Origin: Paramacrobiotus richtersi
Lineage: Eukaryota; Tardigrada; Eutardigrada; Parachela; Macrobiotidae
Assembly: GCA_034698045.1 (NCBI GenBank)
Contig: JAQGAU010000428.1
Coordinates: 1-28,272 of the forward strand
Length of the DNA stretch: 28,272 nucleotides
Direction: 5' to 3'
Part shown: in pieces, positions 9,516 to 19,425 of the stretch
Layout of the letters: the number at the start of each line of letters is the position of its first letter
Position numbering within the stretch: the stretch's first letter is position 1
The notes under the pieces: model-generated
Databases searched by the model: none
What the model was told of the DNA's origin: nothing
Seen by the model: the letters and a program-made list of their open reading frames with translations, nothing else
Program-made: the position numbers and the translations under genes

Positions 9516-9900
9516 TACGAGTATGCTGGTACATTCATAAAGCTGTGCCATTCTCTGCGTTATTCGGCACGGAACCGCGTACTTCTGCCGCTTTCCGGCG
9601 GATAAGAATTATTTGCATGGTTGATAAAAACTTTTGCTTCAGCCCAACCTATTTATTTTCTTATGCTCTGTGCGTCACAATCCAGAAAAAGATGTCCTTC
9701 CATCACAGCGGGATATCCTACACACCCGCTTTTTTACGTTTCGGTAATTGTAGCTGGATTGAATCGAAATTTGTCAGCATCAGCAATTGTGGAATTGATT
9801 GATGACAGCTACGATGTCGTTAAGACTATATTCTACCCACGTCACAACTATCAGTGAAAACAGGGCAGCTGCGTACCTGAAACGTTCTTAACAAGCTATG
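9516..9900. other. Intergenic DNA homologous to 17310-17510 and 28020-28190
   Basis: Shared stretches include TTTACGAGTA, CATAAAGCTGTG, ATCACAGCGGGATAT and TTTCGGTAATTGTAGCTGGA. It is the spacer between R and the type I gene in units 1, 2 and 4. Open plus-strand frames across it are not preserved between copies. After GTCGTTAAG (about 9816) the match with unit 2 stops until about 10437. Confidence 0.5.
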
Positions 9901-10358
9901 TTGTTTTTTATAATAACCAAAACTTCAATAAACAGTGTCCAGAAATCCGTTTGTGCGCGCAACGGCTGGTTGTTGCACAACAGCGGCAAAAAGTTTAAAC
10001 ACATTTCCTTCTCAAATAATTCAGCGTTTCATCCGAACTTCTTTATGCTTGTATCAAAAACTGCACTTATATATGATGATCGTTCTGAACCATTCTCAGC
10101 TCGAAGGTATGATTCTGAAATTTTAAAATGAATTATAAAATTACTGAAGCTTTCCCCCCTTGCTGAAAATGATTCAGAACGATCATCATATATATGTGCA
10201 GTTTGTCATATAAGCATAAAGAAGTTTGGATGAAACGTTGAATTATTTGAGAAGGAAATGGGTTTAAACTTTGTGCCGCTATTGTACCAGCCGTTGCGCG
10301 CACAAACGGATTTCTGGACACTGTTTATTGAAGTTTTGGTTAATATAAGCAACAACGA
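9901..10358. mobile_element. Foldback (long inverted repeat) element
   Basis: Two arms of roughly 190-200 bp, 9901-10100 and 10161-10358, are inverted copies separated by about 60 bp. Both arms carry CAGTGTCCAGAAATCCG, a GCGCGCAACGGCTGG-like run and GAACGATCATCATATAT. The outer ends are TTGTTTTTTATAATAACC and, inverted, TTGTTGCTTATATTAACC. No coding capacity. The outer half resembles the 108-bp repeats at 7675 and 8086. It lies in a region absent from unit 2 between CGTTAA and CAAGACCCC (about 17508-17520). Confidence 0.7.
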
Positions 10359-10491
10359 AGGCTAGTAAATAGCTTACAGATGCTCGGCTGTTGTGATCTC
10401 GCTATTACTTATGACAATTCGCGGAATTTCCCCTTAAAAAGACCCCTACATTATTAGACGATCGATCTATGGCGGACTGGTTGATGCTGTC
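10359..10491. other. Right part of the unit-1 insertion and the gene B downstream junction
   Basis: 10359-10430 has no match in unit 2 and ends in AATTTCCCCTTAA. Read inverted, that is TTAAGGGGAAATTCCG, resembling the left end of the element at 6172 (GGGGAGTTTCCG). The insertion containing the foldback may therefore be a truncated relative of that TTAA element. From 10437 (AAGACCCCTACATTATTA) unit homology to 17516 onward resumes. Confidence 0.45.
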
Positions 10492-10497
10492 TTTATT
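10492..10497 (-). terminator. Poly(A) signal of gene B (AATAAA)
   Basis: Minus-strand AATAAA about 320 bp past the gene B stop. It lies at the same aligned position as those of C, D, E and F (plus-strand TCTTTATTTCACG here, the same at gene D). Confidence 0.65.
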
Positions 10498-10817
10498 TCA
10501 CGTACATCACAGTATTCGTGCATATTTAAAGATACGAGGAACGAACTTTAAGAACCGAAAGTTATTTCATAACGAAACAAATCCGTACCGGGTGCTTTAT
10601 GGGTCTATTAAATAATTAATGTCAGTGTACAGCAAAGCAGTGAAACAATTCGCGCAGATTTCAAAAGCGAAACAGTTTTGTTTCGGCATACTGTGCTTAA
10701 ATATGAGCTTCTTATACATATGTGAGAAACATGTAACATCAGGCGCCTTCCTTAACGTGGCATTCTCAACGGCGATAACAGCAGCGATCTTCGAGGAGTT
10801 CCAGGTCGCATTCAGTT

Positions 10818-11772
10818 TCACGCATACAATAGGCCCAAAACCTTTCCCACGACCTTAATCATGCGTTTATACAGAGGACACTCTCGCTGATTGTACACTT
10901 TCCCAGTCCGAGAAAGGTCATTCCCAGGTGTGTCAAGCTGGTTTGTCGTCACGGGTTCTTCTTCCAGGCCATGCTCAAAATCCACCTTATGACACCGTGT
11001 CGCGGTAACGAGAATGGCAAAGAACAGCACGACCGCACCGTTCGCTCCATGGAGTCCGTGTATAACTGCCCACAGTACATGTATGTGTGCTTGTCCCAAA
11101 CCGCTACACTCCAGTTGCTGCAGCCTTTGGTCAAGATCTTGCAGTTGCTCTGCGATGGTAGACAATTCCTGGCGGCGCTGCGGAGAGTCTTCTAATACCA
11201 ATGTGCGATTTAACCGGTCTTGGAACTCTGTTTTCTGAACTTCCAGTTTTCTGGACGGGACACTGTAGGTGCAAGTGGCATGGACGAGAAGAAGAATGCC
11301 GATGATAATTCCCAGAATAAAGCCAACCAAGATGTTGTGTTTGGCTAGATGGCCTTGCATGGACGCAATAGTCAGAGAACAGGCAACAGAATAACAGCTC
11401 ACTCCCACGCTCATGACACTCATCGATACGCACATGTTGTTCAAGTGGATGCGCGTGCAGCCACCGCCCGGCACCAGCCATATAGCTGAAATACGGAAGT
11501 TACGCTGTAGGACGCTCTAATCGTTTTCCATATTTTAAGCATTTCGTAAATCGTATAAGCACCACACTTCGTAAATAATAACAAAAGCCTTTATGATCTA
11601 CTTACGAAAGAACATGATGAGTAAAAGTTGTCATTATGGAGAAAGAAATGTTTAGCCATCAGGAAATTGTGTACTTACTTGCAATGACGAGAATCGTAGT
11701 TATCATTCCAATGATAACAGTAAACAGTCCAAGACGGCTCATTCCGCGTACAAATACCGGTACCGGTAGCAT
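10818..11772 (-). CDS. Gene B: four-TM membrane protein, subfamily I (two exons, 253 residues)
   Basis: Exon 1 is 11679-11772 (94 bp); exon 2 is 11485 down to 10818; the intron is 11486-11678 (193 bp). The donor is GCAA|GTAAGT, a canonical GT and the only one among the full-length members, and the acceptor is TTTCAG|CT. Phase-1 joining is in frame. The N terminus is MLPVPVFVRGMSRLG. TM1 is about residues 15-37, then GGGCTRIHL, TM2 about 49-74 (cysteine-rich), TM3 about 82-102, a loop with leucine heptads (LSTIAEQLQDLDQRLQQLE, about 139-157), and TM4 about 166-192 with AVIHGLHGANGAV. The tail is acidic (EEEPV) and ends KVLGLLYA. Past the stop, another frame continues as open sequence homologous to gene E's C terminus. 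Closest relative is D. Appears intact; function unknown. Confidence 0.8.
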
Positions 11773-11970
11773 GATGAGTTGGGTCCTGTGGAAACGGACC
11801 CAGATACCAAGGGAACAAAAGATGCGAGAAGAACTGTGTGCGAATATAAAGTATGGGTACTGTTGGGAGACCAGCAGGACAAGCTCACAGTACTGCAAAT
11901 AGCTGGATTTTGTAAATCGTTACTGCGGCCCGTGCTTTTACCCATATGGCACAGTACACAAGTCTTTGTG

Positions 11971-12018
11971 CTGTAGGAAATCGATTGCTGCTCGGTTAAA
12001 CCTGTGTTTGGCTCTCGA
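11971..12018 (-). promoter_or_regulatory. Conserved upstream block of gene B
   Basis: CTGTAGGAAATCGATTGCTG, then CTCGGTTAAACCTGTGTTTGGCTCTCGAC, nearly identical to gene D's block at 19377. It lies about 200-245 bp before the ATG. Confidence 0.55.
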
Positions 12019-13170
12019 CAGTGATATTACCATAACTGCCTTGATCCCGTGGCAAACAGGTGATATGAATAGTTTATGCTTTTGTCTACGTACAGCTCTT
12101 CCGGCTGTACGTCTACAAGTACAAAACCCCGCAAAACAAACCCGCTAAGTATTAGCATGAAAGAACTGCAAGCTTTCTATGGGTTCGTGTGCTAAAGTAC
12201 AGTCACGTCCACAAGAAACCTTAGCTTGTATTAACATACACCTTGCATGGATCCACGAATACATACAGCGGGAAAAACAAATGCATCGTATCAAATGGAC
12301 CAAACGTATTTACTGTTCAAGGAAATGAAACGGATACTGAGAGTAAATGCACTGAGAATTCGTATGTACGAACGTACTGTAAGTCTGTACCACCACCTGT
12401 GACGGTGAGCATTCGCAAACTTCTAAATGTTCATGCTCGGTGGAGCAAAAATAAACGGCAACGCCGACAAAGCATGTCTTGTAAGTTGTAAACGACAAAG
12501 CACGCAGTTTCTTTATTGTGTTAGTCATACAATCAATTTTACCATTGTTTTGCGTCATAAACCATAAAAATGTTAGGCGCGACTGAACAAAGCAACTTGG
12601 CAAAGCTTTTCCGCACTTTCCCTCGTATTACAGTACGCATACCAACGGAATTTCGTGCGCTATTGAATACTTTCAGCCTCATTAAACCTTAACTGTTTCC
12701 ATACATTTAGCATTTGGTATGGTTTTATGACGTAAAAAAGCGCTGAAAGCTTCTCATTTATATTTTCCGTTTTTGTCGTAGTCGTCCTACCACGTGATCA
12801 AAGTGCAACGGAATCGAGGCCGCTGTTCGATTGCCACTGGTACAATGTTTTTCACCGTCCTTGTAGTTGTGCATATCAACCAAATGTAAATTGTCCGTTC
12901 CCAGCCACTTTGCATGCTCACTGCACAACGAAATAAGGAGAAAATAAGGAGAAAATATTATCTTATACTTTCTTTCTGCACGGGTGCCATATTAACACCA
13001 GTTGCATTTATGACGTTGATTCGCAGAATCCAGTATTTGTGAAGGAAATGCCCGATTTATAATCTTCCGCTCCGTATAAATTTAACATAATAGTCGTCGC
13101 TAACAGCCATAAAAGGTCAGTGATACGGGCTGCGAGTGCCAGGCGCAGATAAAGAGGTAACGCATTCTTA
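12019..13170. other. Intergenic DNA upstream of gene B
   Basis: No gene supported. It matches gene D's upstream flank (19426-20160) and the gene-less flank at 24205-24950, for instance GTACGTCTACAAGT near 12108, GAAAGAACTGCAAGC near 12158 and the GTATTCATTTCTCAGGTTTC junction near 13178. Several hundred bases near 12600-12990 are expanded relative to D. Short frames on both strands are not kept among copies. Confidence 0.5.
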
Positions 13171-13599
13171 TTTTAGAGTATTCATTTCTCAGGTTTCCCC
13201 AGCCAGAAAAATTGAGGGATTATACTACCGATAAATACGAATATGCTCATCATGATAGGAAATTTGTCGATAAGAAGCTCGGCTGGGAAGTTGTAAGATC
13301 TCGCAGAGCGGTCACTCCTTCCGCTGTTGGAGCTAGAAGTCATGTGCTTGACGGATAGAAACGACTGCTTTATCCCGGCCTTGTAATTGGTTTCGTGTTC
13401 CCTCTGCGTCACAATCCTAACCTAATTGTCCCTCCGCCAGAGCGAAATAATCGTGTGCGCCTGTAAGGTATGCCGTTTGTTATTTCCGGTGGTTATTACC
13501 GAGTTCAGCTAAAATTGCCACCTTCATCGTTTACTAGATTGAAAACTTCTTTAGAGGTAGAAGTATACGATGATCTGTCCCTGGTGGGATGACGCAGTC
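13171..13599. other. Unit 1/unit 2 junction and DNA downstream of pseudogene C
   Basis: Contains the shared boundary TATTCATTTCTCAGGTTTC (also near 20208 and 24967) and the CTCGGCTGGGAAGTT block (also near 20306 and 25061). About 350 bp present in units 3 and 4 (20340-20700, 25095-25460) is missing here. No gene seen. Confidence 0.5.
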
Positions 13600-13605
13600 T
13601 TTATT
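13600..13605 (-). terminator. Poly(A) signal position of pseudogene C (AATAAA)
   Basis: Minus-strand AATAAA aligned with those of the other members (plus-strand GACGCAGTCTTTATTCAACGG). It is retained although the gene is disrupted. Confidence 0.55.
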
Positions 13606-14016
13606 CAACGGTAATAATTGAGTAAGGTACTTATGACAGATATGGCATACTACAGTTCGAACTTCGAACAGCAGGATATCATGGGAGAAATTTTTAAAAA
13701 CCACAAAGTGATATAGTACAGAAAGTATATCGGGCGATTTGTTGTTACATCAATAGGGAGCTATGCAGTTGAAGAAGTACCATCGATACTTGTACGTCAC
13801 AATGCGGAAACAGTTCTTATAACTTGTACAGTAAGACATACTATGGCCCAAATATTTTGTTTATGTTAATTAGTTATTCGCGGTAAATACGATTCATTAG
13901 ACGCCTTTAGATGAACTGGTATTTCTACGGGATAAGAGCAGCGATGTTGGAGGCGTTCCAGAGCGTGTCCAGTTTCCCGTACACTGTACAATCGGCACAC
14001 AAATGTCCAGGTGACG

Positions 14017-14901
14017 TTATGCTCCGAATATGACTATATCCAGCTTCTTATTGTACTGCTTCTCAATCTCAGAAGTACAGTGTAGTCACTCTCAGCAGGG
14101 TCTTGACGGATTACTAATGGTTCGCGTTCCCGGCCACACTCAGGGTCTGCTTTCGACTGTGAGCAGGTGATGGCGGTAACAATGGCACTGACGATCATGA
14201 TCACACCGTTCGCCCCATGGAGGCTGTAGATGATGGTCCACATGATTCGTGCGTGTGCCCTATCACATGGCGGCGCTCTCTGATGGTTCCTCAAAGAGTT
14301 CATGGATGGGGGACGTTTGTAGACGTTGGAACTGCGTACTGTCATTTCGTGACATTGCGGCATCTGTTTGAAGCTGTGGGAACTCTTGCATTAAATGATC
14401 CAGCTTCCCGGTCAAATTGTAAAATCCATTGACCATAAAAATAAAAAGACTGGCAGTAATTATTCCGGCAAGGAGAACGAAGCCAACAATGACCTTATTC
14501 TTGCGCACCAGGCCTTTCTTCCACAGGCTACCAGTGGCCACGAGGCTGATTGTTGTGGACAGGTTTTTCGCGTGAGTCGGCATGACAACGCATTACGGGA
14601 TCACCCACAGAGCTAAGATGCGCAAGTCAGCGGGTAAGAGTGGTTCTAATCGTTTTCCCTCTCGACATTTTGTGCTAACAAAAGCTGTATGTACTGTGCA
14701 AAGAATCTGAAGAAAAAATTGCCATAGTATGTATTTGTGATACAGGTGCAAAAGGTCATGTTAAAGTGAAATTCTCGGCATGGAGAAAAAAAAGGTCATC
14801 AGGAAATACTTGCCTGTAACGGCCAAAACCGCGGTGGTTACTCCGATGATAACTGTCATAATTTCTAGCCTAGTCATGCCGCGTTCCTTTGCCGGCGACA
14901 T
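14017..14901 (-). pseudogene. Gene C: disrupted subfamily II member
   Basis: Exon 1 (14814-14901, 88 bp) is open: MSPAKERGMTRLEIMTVIIG and onward, with a GC donor ACAG|GCAAGT. The intron is 14613-14813 and the acceptor is TCTTAG|CT. In exon 2 the codon matching the tyrosine of the PY motif is TAA, just after ALWVIP. A frameshift lies near 14270-14290, in the loop before TM4 (after LFEEP), and a second near 14050-14065 in the tail. Outside these breaks the family parts are clear: TM2 with LWKKGLVRKN, TM3, loop, TM4 with TIIYSLHGANG and a tail with EREPL. Three breaks in one copy make a functional product unlikely, although translation from the ATG at 14583 could give a fragment. Closest to gene A. 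Confidence 0.8.
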
Positions 14902-15090
14902 GATGTGCCCGGCGTGATGAAAACGGACCTTGGTAATTAAACAAACAAAAGGGGAAATTATGAGGGAAATAAACCTAGCGATATTCCCCGAAAACTCACG
15001 GGAAAGCGTCGCAGTCTGGATTTTTAAAAACCGTTACTACGGTTTGTGGTTTGACCTAAACGGCAAGACGCGCAGAAATCCGGTCCTGGG

Positions 15091-15133
15091 CTGTAGGAGA
15101 TCGATTGTTGATCGACCTGGGTCTCGGCTTTAA
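15091..15133 (-). promoter_or_regulatory. Conserved upstream block of pseudogene C
   Basis: CTGTAGGAGATCGATTGTTG, then ATCGACCTGGGTCTCGGC. It is identical to gene A's block apart from one base in the first half, and sits 190-232 bp before the ATG. Confidence 0.55.
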
Positions 15134-16118
15134 AGTAACTTAAACTGCATTGATCACGTGGTACACCAGTGTTATGTATGGTTTTATGAACAAAAGCAGC
15201 GAAACTATGAACTGCGCAACTACGCCCTCGACTCTACCAACACGAAGCTTTCGAGCCAAATTTTCTACGAGCTGCTGCATGTACAGATACAGTAACGAGC
15301 CATCTGAAGACATGAAAAGAATATCTGCATTGTACTACAAGAAAATAATCGTAAACAAGTTGGAGGAAATCGACTGACGAGATCAGCTACTCTGTACAAA
15401 ATGCTGCCATTTACGTCATCGGAACGAAAGGAACGCAGACCACATTTACAAACATACAGCTTGTATCCGAAACCCTGGCTCTACAAATCGAACACGTATT
15501 ATTTAATGTATCAGACGCATTTGCTATCCAAAGAAATAAAATTAAAAGTAAGGCTGAATACACGGAGAACTTGTTCATAACCATCTTTGGTACGCTGAGA
15601 ACTGTCAGACGTTTCAATCAGGAAGAGGAAGCTTTTAAGCTGTAGTAAGTACGCTCAGTTTTGATAGAGCAGAACGTTTACCTCTTTATAATCCTAACGT
15701 GACCTTTCCGTAAACCGCTGCATGAACTTTCCAGCTGAAACTCAGGAAATTAAAAGAATAGCAAATGAAAACCCTAGACCAAGTCTTGGTTCTAATAAGC
15801 CATTTTCGGCAAGCAGCAAAATTTACAGAATTGGTTGAATTTTATTTGCTACTTACAGTAGTGGACTCATAAAGAAAATATTTCATAGCCGTCCATCATG
15901 CAGTCTGCTGAACAGCTAAACTGTATACTACCAGCTAGCTGATTGTATTCAATGGTATTTGGCCATATCGTTTACAAGAATGGATTTTGGACCGAAAATT
16001 ATGGAGTCAGCTCTCACTGTTTACTAGACGCTAAATTTTCACCGAGGTCATGAATCGGTACACGCCGGCCGGTGTATGAAGGCGGGTGATGTACCATAAA
16101 GCTGTAAAGTAGGCGTAG
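15134..16118. other. Intergenic DNA upstream of pseudogene C
   Basis: No gene supported. It aligns with the upstream flanks of A, E and F. Around 15200-15295 the plus strand contains the peptide-like block discussed in the findings (ending FYELLHVQIQ and a stop in C). Other matches: GAACGAAAGGAAC near 15421 with 4194, and AGTGGACTCA near 15860 with 4595. Confidence 0.5.
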
Positions 16119-16364
16119 AAAAGCTGTAGGAAAGGACCTAGCCGTCGCTTCCGGAGAACCGCGGTCTAAAGAATTTTTTAAACAGAGACTGTCCATCTTA
16201 ATGCAACGCGGAAATGCTCTGTGTGTTATGGGCATAGTACCAGATTCTGTTGGTTTCGATGATGTTTTTATGCTGTACAGCTGCTGTAGATCCAGCGTAA
16301 TTGTGTACACACTCATATTTTGTTGAATAAAATTTATACAATAAAACAACAAAAAAGCTGTAGG
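16119..16364 (+). mobile_element. Processed retrocopy with target-site duplication and A-rich tail
   Basis: A 222-bp insert (16131-16352) is bracketed by a 12-bp direct repeat, AAAAGCTGTAGG, at 16119-16130 and 16353-16364. Gene A's flank shows the empty site with AGCTGTAGGCGTTTTTCTG once (about 5028). The insert ends with AATAAA followed by ATTTATACAATAAAACAAC and an A-run, as expected for a reverse-transcribed mRNA inserted by LINE machinery. From its first bases the plus strand is open for about 64 codons, containing SKEFFKQRLSILMQRGNALC and VMGIVPDSVGFDDVF. It reads like the C-terminal end of a real protein plus a short 3' UTR. I do not recognise the parent gene. The copy is truncated at its 5' end. 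Confidence 0.7.
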
Positions 16365-16784
16365 CGTTTTTCTGCGATTGCCTTTGTCATTGTGAGAAGA
16401 ATCAAAAGGGCAACTGCATAAAAACCACTGCATTGATGCTGTTTTTCAGTTATCCAGGGGTTTTAATTCCCACCTACGTCAGCGTATCTTTTTCATGAGA
16501 GACAGTAATAGGCAAAAAGTAGCTTGTGACTGAGTAGGTAGAATAATCTAACTGCGCGAGGCACTTATTTGTGCGTCTTGCGAGTTTTTATCACAATGAA
16601 ATTGAGACTGTAGTTGAAAATACCTAAGGGTGACATGCGAAGGTTCTTCTTAATGCCGTCTGTTACCGTTTGCTTTTCTGTAACATATCATGCATCCCTC
16701 AAATTTACATGCGTTGTGATAAAATTTAATCCTGAATGCAGCTCGTGCTTTCGCCCGAACGACAAAGTACTCGTCAAGATCCAT
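16365..16784. other. Intergenic DNA between pseudogene C flank and R-type flank
   Basis: The first part (CAGTTATCCAGGGGTTTTAA, near 16447) matches gene A's flank near 5116 and continues to the AATAATCTAACTGC match near 16540. The rest leads into the R-type flank without any R exon. No gene seen. Confidence 0.5.
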
Positions 16785-16826
16785 GCTGTGGAAAATCGAT
16801 TGTTGATCGCTAACCTGAGTCGGCGG
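16785..16826 (-). promoter_or_regulatory. Conserved upstream block without a gene (R position of unit 2)
   Basis: AAAATCGATTGTTGATCGCT, followed by AACCTGAGTCGG, matches the block at orphan exon R (5747-5790). In unit 2 no R exon lies on its low-coordinate side. Confidence 0.5.
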
Positions 16827-17527
16827 TAAACTTACACAAGTATCAAACTCGGAAAACCATGCCCCTCATTTCACATGCCAACTTAAAACAACAAAAAGCT
16901 TTCGATGTGCCACTATTTACTGATGCCAAGAAAACAAATATATTATGATACCTCCTACAACATTCACGCGGGCATAAAAAGAGCATCGAATGAAAAATGC
17001 AGTTCTGTGGCAGAAGCAATACTTTCAAAGAACTTTCACTGTGAATTTATGTACATCAGACTAATTGTAAGTAAGATCGCGAAGATCAAAGAAACAACTA
17101 CCTGTTCGGAAAACATCGGTCGACTAACGTTTCCTGCTATGTTGATTACTTTTCCCACCGACACGCGTCGGTAACCTTGCGACATTCTAGCAGACTGCAA
17201 GCAAAACCGGTGCGATTATGCACGCGGCACAACCGCACATTTTATGCGGGTAATTCAGAAAGTAAAAAAAATAGCCTGCTAAAGAACGAATGCGAGTCAT
17301 GTAGTCTGTCTAATTTACGAGTAGGTTGGTACATCCATAAAGCTGTGTCATACTGTCCGACATAAAACTTTCCAAGTTATCTTTCAATCACAGCGGGATA
17401 TGTCTACACATCCGCCTTTTTGCGTTTCGATAATTGTAGTTGGACTGAATCGAAATTCGACAGCAATGGCAGTTATTGTTTACTTGATTTATGACTACAA
17501 TGACTCGTTAACAAGACCCCTACATCA
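16827..17527. other. R-type flank and spacer before gene D's 3' end
   Basis: No gene supported. It aligns first with 5791-6167 and then with 8327-8540 and 9516-9815 of unit 1. The unit-1 insertions are absent, so this stretch serves as the empty-site reference for them. Confidence 0.55.
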
Positions 17528-17733
17528 TTAAGGTCACTGCTAGCAGACTACAGTGGGCCCAGAAAAGATCGTTTTTTTGCGCTATCTGTAAGTTTAAAAA
17601 TAGCTCTGCGTAACGGCCGCATGCGCAAGGCATTGCGCGTGCGGCCATTGTGCAGAGCTATTTTTAAACCTGCAGATAGCGCAAAAAAACAAACTATTTT
17701 GGGCTCACTGTCGTCTGCTAGCTGTAGCCTTAA
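17528..17733. mobile_element. Hairpin MITE with TTAA target duplication (about 198 bp)
   Basis: TTAA at 17528-17531 and 17730-17733 flanks a nearly perfect hairpin. Arms share GCTAGCAGAC, ACAGTG.GCCCA, TTTTTTTGCGC and TTTAAAAATAGCTCTGC, meeting around TGCGCAAGGCATTGCGCG. Unit 1 has the corresponding empty site near 10450 (CCTACATTATTAGACGATC). No coding capacity. TTAA specificity points to piggyBac-type mobilisation. It lies about 30 bp past gene D's poly(A) signal. Confidence 0.8.
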
Positions 17734-17762
17734 GCAATCTAGGGCGGACTGGTGATTCTGTC

Positions 17763-17768
17763 TTTATT
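17763..17768 (-). terminator. Poly(A) signal of gene D (AATAAA)
   Basis: Minus-strand AATAAA at the aligned family position, giving a 3' UTR of about 430 bp. The UTR is roughly 110 bp longer than gene B's because of an extra AT-rich stretch around 17960-18070. Confidence 0.65.
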
Positions 17769-18198
17769 TCACGTTCACAACAGTAGAAGGGTATATTGTG
17801 AAGGTAGGAACGAACTCTAAGAACCGAAAGTCAGCTAGTTCATAAAGAAAAAATGTGTATCGGGTGCTTCGCCGTTCTGTTAATGAGGAGCAGTGCAATG
17901 AAACCTTTCACATTTCACAAGCCAAAACAATCTTGTTTAAGCATACTGCACGTTTAAGCATTTAAAAAACTCTGGTATTCAGATTTTTAAATCCCTGTTG
18001 CCGTCACTTGGGCACAAACTTACGGACATGATATTATTGTGACAAAGACGTTCATCAGTCATATACAATGCCTAACTGAGTCTAAATGCCTAGTTTTTCA
18101 TATAAAACGTTAAACAACTGGCGCCTCCCTTGAAGAGGCATTTTCTAGGGCAATAACAGCAGCGCGAACTTCGAGGGGTTCCAGTTCCTGCTCCAGTG

Positions 18199-19180
18199 TC
18201 ACGCATACAATCGGCTCAAAACTTTCCCCACGACGTTAATCATGCGCTTATACAAAGGACACTCCCGCTTCTTGCCGCTCCCGCTACTGTCCCAGCTAGT
18301 CCGCGAAAGGTCATACCCAGATGTATTAGGCTGGTTTGTCATCACGGGTTCTTCGTCTAGGTCACGTTCAGGATCCGCCGTAAGAGACCACGTCGCGGCA
18401 GCGAAAATGGCACTGAATAGCATGACCACACCGTTTACCCCATGGAGTCCGTGGATAACTGCCCACAGTATATGTGCTTGCTCCACACCGCGTCCTGTGC
18501 AACCCTCCAGTTGCTGCAGTCTTTGGTCAAGTTCTTGCAGTTGCTCTGCAATGGTGGACAATTCGTGGCGGCACGTCGGTGAGTCTTCTAGTAACAATGG
18601 GCGGTTTACCTTCTCTAGGAAATCTGTTTTAGGAACGTCCAGTTTTCTGGACTGGACAGTGTAGGTGCAACTGGCATGGGCGAGAAGAACACTACCGATG
18701 ATAATTCCAACAATAAAGCTGACAAAGATGTTGTTCTTGTGCTGGGATAGCTGGCCTTTTATGGACGCAGTCATTAGAGTCAATGCAGCAGTACAACAGT
18801 TCAGTCCCACGATCGTGACACATATCGATACGAGCAGGTTGTCAAGATGGATTCGCTTGCAGCCACCGTAAGGCCACAGCCATAGATCTACAATGCAGAA
18901 GTTAAGACTAGTGGCTCTAATCGTTTTCATTGTTTGATGCATTTCGCAAATCGTATAAGCAAATACTGGTGTAACCTTCGCAAATAAATAACCAAACCAT
19001 TTATGGTCCAGAAACGAAAGAATATGCTAATTGAACACTTGCCGTTATGGAGAAGGAAATGCTTAGTAACAGTCACTAGGAAATTGTGTACTTGCTTGCA
19101 ACGGCGAGAGTCATCGTTATTGCTCCAACGATAGCGGTAAAAATTCCAAAGTGGGCCATTCTACGCAGTATCGGCGGCAT
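18199..19180 (-). CDS. Gene D: four-TM membrane protein, subfamily I (two exons, 257 residues)
   Basis: Exon 1 is 19096-19180 (85 bp); exon 2 is 18887 down to 18199; the intron is 18888-19095 (208 bp). The donor is GCAA|GCAAGT (GC), the acceptor TTGTAG|AT, phase 1, in frame. The N terminus is MPPILRRMAHFG. TM1 is about residues 12-33, then GGCKRIHLDN, TM2 about 46-70, TM3 about 82-103, a loop with leucines at perfect a/d spacing (LSTIAEQLQELDQRLQQLEG, about 138-157), and TM4 about 167-195 with AVIHGLHGVNGVV. The acidic tail DLDEEPV is followed by a serine/glycine stretch and ends KVLSRLYA. Closest relative is B: same tail ending, GGC motif and coiled coil, but different donor. If exon 1 were not spliced, translation would stop at TAG seven codons past the donor. 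Intact; function unknown. Confidence 0.82.
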
Positions 19181-19376
19181 GATGAGTTGGGTCCAATGGG
19201 AACGGACCAGCTAGTCGAGGAAAACAGATGCGCGAAAAGAACTATGTGCGAAAATAAAGTGCTGGTACTGTTGGGAGACTAGCAGGAAAAGCTGTGCAGT
19301 ATTACGAATATCTAGATTTTAAATCGTTACTGCGGTCCGTGCTTTACCCAGATCGCAAAATACATAAGCCTTGCTG

Positions 19377-19425
19377 CTGTAGGAAATCGATTGCTGATCG
19401 GTTAAACCGGTGTTTGGCTCTCGAC
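19377..19425 (-). promoter_or_regulatory. Conserved upstream block of gene D
   Basis: CTGTAGGAAATCGATTGCTG, then ATCGGTTAAACCGGTGTTTGGCTCTCGAC, about 197-245 bp before the ATG. Nearly the same as gene B's block. Confidence 0.55.

Noticed and set aside
16014-16433. Minus-strand frame of 139 codons near pseudogene C's flank
   Set aside because: It spans the retrocopy insertion and its target duplications on the opposite strand, so it cannot predate the insertion and is a shadow of it.
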